The notes under the pieces are model-generated. The model was not told where the DNA came from, made no database searches, and saw only the letters and a list, made by a program, of their open reading frames with translations. From Acidobacteriota bacterium (GTDB lineage Bacteria > Acidobacteriota > Vicinamibacteria > Vicinamibacterales > UBA2999): 58,843 nucleotides of DNA. Position 1 is the first letter of the stretch, and each line of letters begins with the position of its first letter. Shown here piece after piece: positions 52,755 to 58,843 of this stretch. A program made the translations under genes and the position numbers. The stretch lies in assembly GCA_030650395.1 (NCBI GenBank), contig JAUSDY010000011.1:1-58843 (forward strand), in the 5' to 3' direction.

Positions 52755-54425
52755 ATGAGCACTACTGCGGCCGCAGTCGCGCGAGCCTTAGCTAACGCGG
52801 GGATCGAGCGTGTCTTCGGATTGCCGGGCGGGGAAGTCCTGGTCCTGATCGACGAGTTGCGGCGCGCGGGCGTGGACTTCGTCCTGATGCGTCACGAGGC
52901 CAACGCCGGCATCGCGGCGGCGGTCTACGGAAAACTGCGCGGCCAGCCTGGTGTGGTGCTGGCCACGCTCGGTCCGGGCGCGGCGAACCTGATGCTGCCG
53001 CTCGCGAGCGCGCATCTCGATCAGGAGCCGCTGCTGGCGATCAGCGCGCAACTGCCGGACGAGTTCCCCCCCAGCCACACGCACCAGCTGCTGCCGTTAC
53101 ACGACGCCTATCGCCCAATCTGCCGGCTGGCGGGAAAGATCACAAGCGAGAATGCCGGCGATCTCGTACCGCAAGCCCTCGCCGCGTGCATGGAGAGGCC
53201 CCACGGCGCCGCATACCTGACGCTGTCCGCCCGAGAAGCCGTGAAGCCCTTCACAAGTGGCGACAACCCCATCTTGTCCGCGGACTTGTCCGCCGAAGCG
53301 CAAGGCGCGAAGGTGGACGCGCGCACGCACGCCGCCGATCTGCGCCGCCTGCTGCAGAAGGCGGAGCGTCCTCTGGTGCTGATCGGGCTTGGCCTCAACA
53401 CGGCCAACGCGTCGCGCCTCCGTCAATGGCTCAATGACTGGAACCTGCCCGTCGCCGTGACGCCGAAAGTGAAAGGCATCGTCGACGAGACCGCCGCCAA
53501 CTTCGTCGGCGTCATCAGCGGGATGGCCGCCGACGGCTTGATGGTTGATGCCTTGAAGTCCTCGGACTTGCTGATTGGCTTCGGCCTCGATCCCGTCGAG
53601 GTCGACAAACTCTGGCACGCCGAGCTGCCGATTCACTGGGTGCTCGAAGCGCCGAATGTCGGCGGCATCGTCCCGGCCGGTGTCGAGCTCGTCGACCATG
53701 CGGAGATACTCGAGGTGCTGACCTCGTACCCCCCGCCGCGGCGGTGGGCCGAGCCGTTCGCGGAAACTCAGAAGAAACGCCGGGACTTGTTGACCGCGTC
53801 ACCCGGTGCCGCGCCGCGTAGAGGCGGGTCTTCCACCTTCGCGCACAGCGCTTCGGCGGACAGGTTAGACCCGCCTTCAACGATGTGGCCGGGCGAGATC
53901 ATCACGTCGCTCGCTGACGCGGTGCCCTCATCCACGATCGTGACAACCGATGTCGGCTCGCACAAGTATCTGTTCGGGCAGTTCTGGCCGAGCCGTCATC
54001 CCGGGACGTTCTGGATGTCGAACGGCTTGTCGGGCATGGCCTACGGACTGAGCGCGGCGATCGGCGCGAAGCTCGCGTGCCCCGATGTGCCCGTGCTGTG
54101 CGCGGTCGGCGATGGCGGCTTCTCGATGAACGCGCAGGAACTGGAGACGGCCGAGCGCGTCGGCGCGCCGTTTGTGACTGTCGTACTCGAAGACGGCAGC
54201 TATTCGCTGATCAAGCTGGCACAGGAAGGCAGGAAGCTCGAGCCGTACCGCATGGACTTCCGGCCGATCGATACCGTGAAGATGGCGGAGGCCTGCGGCG
54301 TCGCGGCGCTTCGTACCGCCAATCCTGACGAGCTCGCGACGGCGGTGCGTAGCGCGGTCGAGAGCGGCCGCAGCCTGGTCGTGGCCGTGCCGGTCAATTA
54401 CGAGGACTACCGCCTGCTGTTTTGA
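52755..54425 (+). CDS. Thiamine-diphosphate enzyme, acetolactate-synthase-like
   Basis: A 556-residue ThDP enzyme. The N-terminal PYR domain (about 1-165) has the catalytic Glu in RHEANAGIAAAVYGK. A central domain (about 190-330) and a PP domain with GDGGFSMNAQELETA and then VVLEDGSYSLI (the ThDP/Mg site) follow. It resembles acetolactate synthase large subunits and related decarboxylases; without ilvN or ilvC nearby the reaction is uncertain. Oddities: residues 173-190 (ILSADLSAEAQGAKVDAR) and 357-375 (SSTFAHSASADRLDPP) are repeat-derived, from the same module in opposite orientations, and fall at the two domain linkers. Confidence 0.8.
   Translation: MSTTAAAVARALANAGIERVFGLPGGEVLVLIDELRRAGVDFVLMRHEANAGIAAAVYGKLRGQPGVVLATLGPGAANLMLPLASAHLDQEPLLAISAQLPDEFPPSHTHQLLPLHDAYRPICRLAGKITSENAGDLVPQALAACMERPHGAAYLTLSAREAVKPFTSGDNPILSADLSAEAQGAKVDARTHAADLRRLLQKAERPLVLIGLGLNTANASRLRQWLNDWNLPVAVTPKVKGIVDETAANFVGVISGMAADGLMVDALKSSDLLIGFGLDPVEVDKLWHAELPIHWVLEAPNVGGIVPAGVELVDHAEILEVLTSYPPPRRWAEPFAETQKKRRDLLTASPGAAPRRGGSSTFAHSASADRLDPPSTMWPGEIITSLADAVPSSTIVTTDVGSHKYLFGQFWPSRHPGTFWMSNGLSGMAYGLSAAIGAKLACPDVPVLCAVGDGGFSMNAQELETAERVGAPFVTVVLEDGSYSLIKLAQEGRKLEPYRMDFRPIDTVKMAEACGVAALRTANPDELATAVRSAVESGRSLVVAVPVNYEDYRLLF
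53273..53317. repeat. Type F module, sense copy in the ThDP enzyme
   Basis: From CTTGTCCGCGGACTTGTCCG to GCGCGAAGGTGGA. It encodes SADLSAEAQGAKVD, matching SADLSAEALRAKVE of the sulfite-oxidase-like gene (23019-23114). It lies between the PYR and central domains. Confidence 0.75.
53823..53875. repeat. CTTTAG-type palindrome (type I) with a type F module nested at its centre
   Basis: Outer arms GGCGGGTCT (53823-53831) and AGACCCGCC (53867-53875) are perfect, with GTAG just to the left. If the inner sequence is removed they meet as arm-TT-arm, the standard plan. The inside, CCACCTTCGCGCACAGCGCT then TCGGCGGACAGG, is a type F module, antisense to the gene. It stays in frame. Confidence 0.75.
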
Positions 54426-54609
54426 CGAAATTCTCCTCGTATTCACGCCGGACAACCGGCCGTCGACCGGCCATTCTCCAAGGCGCTAAATCGGCCGAAA
54501 ACCGCACCGGAATATGGTAGGGTAACGTCGGTTGACGGGTCGGTACTTATAGAGACGGCCTGCGTGGTCCGGCGTCGCCGGTACCGCTCCAGATGAAAAC
54601 GACCGGCGT

Positions 54610-57216
54610 ATGGGGAAACAGATGCGCTTGGCCCAGAACGGGATCCGTGGTCTGCTTGGACTGCGCTCGCACGCGCGGCGTGTATCTGTTTTTGCGCTCG
54701 TCCTGATCGGCGTCGCCGCGGTCGCGCTCACCAGCGTTCAGATTTCAGCCAGGCAAGCCCCGTCGATCTCTCCCTCCACCGCTGCGGCGGTTGCGCCTCA
54801 AGCGGTCTTGGAGAAGTACTGCATCGGCTGCCACAATCAAAGACTCCGTACTGGCGGGCTCGCGCTCGACAGTCTGGACACGACAAAGCCTCAGGCCAAA
54901 TCGGAGGTGTGGGAGCGTGTGGCCTCCAAGCTGCGCGCGGGATCGATGCCCCCGCCGGGGAGACCGCGGCCAGACGCGGCCACCTCTGACGCCGTGGCCG
55001 GCTGGTTGGAGACCGAAATCGATCGGGCATGGGTCGCCAATCCGAATCCTGGCCGGACCAACGCGGTCCATCGTCTCAATCGTACGCAATACAACAACGC
55101 CATCCGTGATCTGTTCGCGCTCGATCTCGACGTGAAGACGCTTCTTCCCGGAGATGACACCGCAGATGGGAGTTTCGACAACTTCGCGGATGTCCTCACC
55201 GTGTCCACGTCCCATCTCGAACGCTACCTGTCGGTCGCGCGCCAAGTGACGCGGCTTGCGACCGGTCTGCCTCCCGTCAACCCGGGGCTCGAGACATTCG
55301 AGATTCCTCTCCATGTCGTGCAAGACGACCGCCAGAGCGAGGACCTGCCCTTCGGGTCTCGTGGCGGCATCGCGATTCGCTACCACTTCCCGGCCGCGGG
55401 CGAGTATCTCGTCAAGGTTCGGCTCCGGCGGCAGTATCAGGACTACCTCATGGGGATGGGGTGGCCGCAGCAACTCGACGTGCGCCTGGACGGCAAGCTG
55501 CTGAAACGGTTCACCGTCGGCGGCGGCGCCAAAGGCCGGCCCGCCGCGGCCAGCTACGCGGGCGACGGCGAACCCAATTTCGCGGGCGACCCCTCGTGGG
55601 AGGAATACATGCAGGTCGGCGGCGACGCCGGCCTCGACGTGCGGGTGCAGGCCGTCGCCGGCCCCGGCGTGATCGGCGTCTCGTTCGTGCGGGAACTGTG
55701 GGAGCCGGAAGGGCTGCCGCAACCCGAGCAGCGCGGACGCGTCCTCACCAACGATGAGGTGTACATGGGGTACGCGAGCGTCGGCAAGGTCGACATCGCG
55801 GGGCCGTACCGGGTCTCCGGGCCGGCGAAGGACACGCCGAGCCGCCGCGCGATCTTCGTCTGCGAACCGCGGCTGGTGTCGGACGAGCGCGCCTGCGCCA
55901 CGAAAATCCTGACGCGGATGGCCCGGTTCGCCTATCGTCGTCCCGCGACCGCGCCGGACGTGCAAACGTTGCTCGAGTTTTTCGCCAATGGCCGACAGGA
56001 GGGCGGCAGCTTCGACGCCGGGATTCAGTTCGCCTTCGAGCGCATGCTCGTGGACCCGGACTTCCTGCTTCGTGTCCATCGGGATCCGCCCTCGTCACGA
56101 CACGACAAACCTAAAGGTTTGTCGCCACCTGGACAGGGCGCCCGACAGGACGGGACGGGACACGCCGCGTATCACTTGAGCGACATCGATCTCGCGTCCC
56201 GCTTGTCGTTTTTCCTGTGGAGCAGCATCCCCGATGAGACACTGCTCGAGGTCGCCGAGCGCGGACAACTCACGCGCCCGGCGGTGCTCGAACAGCAGGT
56301 CCGGCGGATGCTGGCCGATCGCCGCGCCGCCGATGCACTCCTGCACGATTTCGCCGCGCAGTGGTTGAACCTGCGCCGTCTCGGCGACGTCGTCGTCCAT
56401 CCGGATTTCTATCCCCTGTTCGACGCCAGCTTGCTGCAGGCGTTCGAACAGGAAACGGAACTGTTTGTGGCCAGCACCATCCGCGAGGACCGCAGCGTGC
56501 TGGATCTGCTGCGCGCCAACTACACCTTCGTCAACGAGCGGCTGGCGCGCCACTACGGCATTCCAGGCATCTACGGCAGCCGTTTTCGGCGGATCACCCT
56601 GACGAATCTCGACCAACGCGGCGGATTGCTCGCGCACGGCGCGCTCCTGGCGACGACGTCATACCCCGATCGCACCTCGCCGGTGCTGCGCGGCAAGTGG
56701 CTCCTGGACAATATCTTCGGTCAGCCCGTGCCGCCGCCCCCGCCGGGTGTGAACACCACGCTGCCGGAAGCAAAGCCCGGCACCGTGCCGCCCACCATTC
56801 GCGAGCGCCTGGCCCAACACCGGCAAAACCCCACGTGTGCCAGTTGTCATGCCGTCATCGATCCGCCGGGCTTCGCGCTGGAGAATTTCGACGCGATTGG
56901 CGGCTGGCGGACGAAGGACGAAATGGGCAGGCCCGTGGATGCGCACGGCACCACGGTGAACGGTGCCAGCATCGAGGGGCTGTCCGGCCTCCGCGCGGCG
57001 TTGCTCGATCGGCCCGGGCGCTTCCCCGGCACCGTGACCGAAAAGCTCCTGGCGTACGCGCTGGGACGCCCGCTCGACTACTACGACCGAACGACCGTAC
57101 GCAGAATCGTGCGCGACGCGGCGGCGACCGACTACCGCTGGTCGTCGCTCATCCTGGGAATTGTCAAGAGTCCCACGTTCCAGATGCGGGCGGCGGCGCC
57201 AGCGGCGACTCACTGA
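54610..57216 (+). CDS. Cytochrome c protein of the DUF1587/1592/1595/1588/1585 family
   Basis: An 868-residue exported protein. A hydrophobic segment (about 26-43) is followed by a cytochrome-like heme site CIGCH at 71-75, DUF1587 (about 135-200; HRLNRTQYNNAIRDLFALDL), a carbohydrate-binding-like stretch, DUF1595, DUF1592 (about 520-640; DIDLASRLSFFLWSSIPDE), DUF1588 with a second CxxCH (CASCHAVIDPPGFALENFDA), and DUF1585 at the end. The family is common in Planctomycetes and Acidobacteriota and is usually paired with DUF1552, as here; its role is unestablished. Oddity: a type A palindrome adds DKPKGLSP at 499-506, just before DUF1592. Confidence 0.88.
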   Translation: MGKQMRLAQNGIRGLLGLRSHARRVSVFALVLIGVAAVALTSVQISARQAPSISPSTAAAVAPQAVLEKYCIGCHNQRLRTGGLALDSLDTTKPQAKSEVWERVASKLRAGSMPPPGRPRPDAATSDAVAGWLETEIDRAWVANPNPGRTNAVHRLNRTQYNNAIRDLFALDLDVKTLLPGDDTADGSFDNFADVLTVSTSHLERYLSVARQVTRLATGLPPVNPGLETFEIPLHVVQDDRQSEDLPFGSRGGIAIRYHFPAAGEYLVKVRLRRQYQDYLMGMGWPQQLDVRLDGKLLKRFTVGGGAKGRPAAASYAGDGEPNFAGDPSWEEYMQVGGDAGLDVRVQAVAGPGVIGVSFVRELWEPEGLPQPEQRGRVLTNDEVYMGYASVGKVDIAGPYRVSGPAKDTPSRRAIFVCEPRLVSDERACATKILTRMARFAYRRPATAPDVQTLLEFFANGRQEGGSFDAGIQFAFERMLVDPDFLLRVHRDPPSSRHDKPKGLSPPGQGARQDGTGHAAYHLSDIDLASRLSFFLWSSIPDETLLEVAERGQLTRPAVLEQQVRRMLADRRAADALLHDFAAQWLNLRRLGDVVVHPDFYPLFDASLLQAFEQETELFVASTIREDRSVLDLLRANYTFVNERLARHYGIPGIYGSRFRRITLTNLDQRGGLLAHGALLATTSYPDRTSPVLRGKWLLDNIFGQPVPPPPPGVNTTLPEAKPGTVPPTIRERLAQHRQNPTCASCHAVIDPPGFALENFDAIGGWRTKDEMGRPVDAHGTTVNGASIEGLSGLRAALLDRPGRFPGTVTEKLLAYALGRPLDYYDRTTVRRIVRDAAATDYRWSSLILGIVKSPTFQMRAAAPAATH
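56104..56128. repeat. CTAAAG palindrome type A (copy 4, in the DUF1592 cytochrome)
   Basis: GACAAACCTAAAGGTTTGTC at 56104-56123 followed by GCCAC, the same 25-base unit as in clpA and the kinase/PGI fusion, and in the same reading frame (DKPKGLSP). There is no tandem repeat at this site. Confidence 0.9.
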
Positions 57217-57217
57217 G

Positions 57218-57256
57218 CCGGGGCTTGAGGCCTGGGCCTTGGGGCTTGGGCTTGTC
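57218..57256. repeat. Heptamer word repeat (GGCTTGG)
   Basis: GGCTTGA GGCCTGG GCCTTGG GGCTTGG in 7-base phase between the DUF1592 and DUF1552 genes. It has no clear inverted arm, so it looks like a half of the hairpin class. Confidence 0.45.
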
Positions 57257-57288
57257 GTAAGAAACACAGCGTTGAGGAGACCGAACCG

Positions 57289-58629
57289 ATGACTTTTCTG
57301 ACGTCGAAACCGTTGCCGCGTCGCACTGTTTTGCGGGGGCTCGGCGCCACCATCACGCTGCCGTTCCTCGAGGCGATGCTGCCCGCCTTCTCGCTGCGCG
57401 CCGGCGCCGCCACGAAGCGGCCGCATCGCTTCCAGACCTTCTATGTGCCGAATGGCATGGCGATGGAGTACTGGACACCGAAGGGCGAGGGCCGCGCGTT
57501 TGAGCTGTCGCCCATTCTGGAGCCGCTCGCGCCGTACCGGGATCAGATGCTCGTCTTGTCGGGCCTCAAGGCCAACTGGAACTATATCCACGCCGGCGCC
57601 TCGGGGTCGTTCCTGACCGGCACGACGCGCGGCGGACGCAACGAAGTCGAGATTATCGCGGACGTGTCGATCGACCAGTTGCTCGGCCGCCGTTTCGCCA
57701 GGGACACGCAGCTGGGATCGCTGGAGCTCTCCATGGACGCACCGGCCAACGCGGGAGCGTGCACGGGCAACCTCAGTTGCGCCTATACGCACACCATCTC
57801 GTGGCAAAGCCCGACCCAGCCCTTGCCGATGGAGTACAACCCGCGGGCCGTCTTCGAGAAACTGTTTGGCGACAGCGGCAGCACCGAGCGCTCGGCTCGC
57901 GAGAAGCGGTTGCGGCAGCACAAGAGCATTCTGGATTCGGTGTCGGCCAAGCTGGCCGGCATCAAGCGCGAGCTGGGGCCGCAGGATCAGGGCAAGGTCG
58001 ATGACTACGCCGAATCGATCCGCGACGTCGAGCGCCGCATCCAGAAGGCCGAGGAACAGAGCGACCTCGAGCTGCCGTCGTTCGACCAGCCGCAAGGGGT
58101 GCCCCCGGTCTTCGAAGACCACCTGGCACTGATGCTGGATCTGCAGATCCTGGCGCTTCAGTCTGACCTGACGCGCGTGATCTCCTTCATGCTCAGCAAA
58201 GAGCAGAGTGCGCGCCCCTACCCGCAGATTGGCGTGCCCGAGGCGCACCATCCGCTCTCGCACCACGGGGATGTGCCGCACCTCATCGCGCACATGTCGA
58301 AGATCAACCGCTATCACACCGAGCTCTTCGCCAAGTACCTGGCGAAACTCCGGGCGACTCCGGACGGCGACGGGTCGCTGCTGGACAACATGACGATTCT
58401 GTATGGCTCGGGTATTTCCAACAGCAATGCGCATTCGGGCGACAACCTGCCGTTGATGGTCGTCGGGGGCGGAGCCGGACGGCTCAAGGGCGGCCAGCAT
58501 CTCGTCTACTCCGACAAGCCGACGATGGCCAACCTGCTGGTGACGCTGATGGACAAGCTCGACGTGCCGGTCGAACGGCTGGGCGGCAGCACCGGCAGGC
58601 TGCCGATCGATACGCTGTCCGGTATGTAA
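57289..58629 (+). CDS. DUF1552 family protein, Tat-exported
   Basis: A 446-residue protein. The N-terminus PRRTVLRGLGATITLPFL is a twin-arginine-type signal. DUF1552 motifs follow: FYVPNGMAMEYWTPKGEG, SYTHTISW-like CAYTHTISWQSPTQPLP, and a His-rich VPEAHHPLSHHGD near 325 that could bind a metal. A helical stretch with LRQHKSILDSVSAKLAGI lies mid-protein. It is always found beside DUF1592-type cytochromes and its function is unproven. The start is 73 bp after the cytochrome gene. Confidence 0.88.
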   Translation: MTFLTSKPLPRRTVLRGLGATITLPFLEAMLPAFSLRAGAATKRPHRFQTFYVPNGMAMEYWTPKGEGRAFELSPILEPLAPYRDQMLVLSGLKANWNYIHAGASGSFLTGTTRGGRNEVEIIADVSIDQLLGRRFARDTQLGSLELSMDAPANAGACTGNLSCAYTHTISWQSPTQPLPMEYNPRAVFEKLFGDSGSTERSAREKRLRQHKSILDSVSAKLAGIKRELGPQDQGKVDDYAESIRDVERRIQKAEEQSDLELPSFDQPQGVPPVFEDHLALMLDLQILALQSDLTRVISFMLSKEQSARPYPQIGVPEAHHPLSHHGDVPHLIAHMSKINRYHTELFAKYLAKLRATPDGDGSLLDNMTILYGSGISNSNAHSGDNLPLMVVGGGAGRLKGGQHLVYSDKPTMANLLVTLMDKLDVPVERLGGSTGRLPIDTLSGM

Positions 58630-58639
58630 GGGACGAGAA

Positions 58640-58843
58640 ATGCGATCGACCCCTCGCCGCGCGCTCGTCCCGCTGCTGGCGGTGTTGCTCATCGCCGCCG
58701 CGGGCCGCGGCATCGCGCTCGTGGACGCCGCCCGTACCGCCGACCACGTGACGGTGCGAGCGCTGCTCAAACAGGGAGCGAACGTCAACGCGGCAGAGGC
58801 GGACGGTACGACGGCGCTGCATTGGGCGGCCTACCGGGACGAT
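58640..58843 (+). CDS. Exported ankyrin-repeat protein, cut by the window end
   Basis: ATG 58640 lies 10 bases after the DUF1552 stop and the frame is open to the last base (68 codons). A signal peptide (RALVPLLAVLLIAAAGRG) is followed by the start of ankyrin repeats: DHVTVRALLKQGANVNAAEA and DGTTALHWAAYRDD. A periplasmic ankyrin protein in third place after DUF1592 and DUF1552 is a recurrent arrangement in Acidobacteriota, which supports cotranscription. Confidence 0.85.
   Translation, partial: MRSTPRRALVPLLAVLLIAAAGRGIALVDAARTADHVTVRALLKQGANVNAAEADGTTALHWAAYRDD

Noticed and set aside
54426-54609. Gap before the DUF1592 cytochrome gene as a regulatory RNA
   Set aside because: Only a short CCGGCC-rich inverted word pair is visible; no stable long fold or known riboswitch core can be supported by eye.

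Overview
The window looks like chromosomal DNA from a GC-rich member of the Acidobacteriota, most likely class Vicinamibacteria. I infer this from gene content, not from a marker gene. Supporting content: Oar-type TonB receptors with an N-terminal CarboxypepD_reg domain, a DUF1592-family cytochrome next to a DUF1552 protein and an ankyrin protein, many secreted LVIVD and NHL beta-propellers, a sortilin/VPS10-like BNR protein, and several broken signalling genes. Three tRNA genes (Lys-CTT, Arg-CCG, His-GTG) lie on the minus strand.

Layout. 1-1.0 kb: remnants of an integrated element (truncated tyrosine recombinase, frameshifted phage-type gene) beside the 3' end of tRNA-Lys. 1.2-10.7 kb: LVIVD propellers, a small iron-permease-family protein, a lipoprotein, a beta-barrel protein, a broken HD-GYP gene and an S9 peptidase. 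11-17.9 kb: a REC-PAS-GGDEF-EAL protein, a fused glucokinase/glucose-6-phosphate isomerase divergent from transaldolase, and a peroxiredoxin-like protein. 17.9-25.6 kb: a TonB receptor, LigD, a sulfite-oxidase-like protein, an FHA-GAF-HD-GYP protein and a methyltransferase. 25.9-29.3 kb: the N-degron operon aat-clpS-clpA. 29.6-49.3 kb: the BNR protein, a broken hybrid kinase, two NHL proteins, two Oar-type receptors separated by a CarboxypepD_reg/TPR/ModA-like fusion, then one LVIVD and three NHL proteins. 49.3-58.8 kb: a kinase/regulator pair, a lytic transglycosylase, an acetolactate-synthase-like enzyme, the DUF1592/DUF1552 pair and a truncated ankyrin gene.

The most interesting structure is not a gene. 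The window is seeded with short palindromes built to one plan: arms of about 8-10 bases that differ between types, around a near-constant CTTTAG (CTAAAG) centre, often with GTAG on one side. Several lie inside conserved genes, in frame. One type occurs in three unrelated genes (glucokinase/PGI fusion, clpA, DUF1592 cytochrome) in the same reading frame each time, adding the peptide DKPKGLSP, twice followed by a tandem 18-bp repeat. A second, non-palindromic module (peptide DLSAEALRAKVE) is inserted in the sulfite-oxidase-like gene and twice in the acetolactate-synthase-like gene. One of those copies sits inside the loop of another palindrome. This resembles in logic, though not in sequence, the Rickettsia palindromic elements that insert into ORFs.

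A separate repeat class fills gene-to-gene gaps: hairpins made of locus-specific words in 7- or 9-base tandem phase, with inverted arms. They abut start and stop codons. A 27-base motif is shared upstream of two unrelated genes. Three signalling or recombinase genes are inactivated. In two of them the damage is internal out-of-frame deletion that removes the catalytic core.
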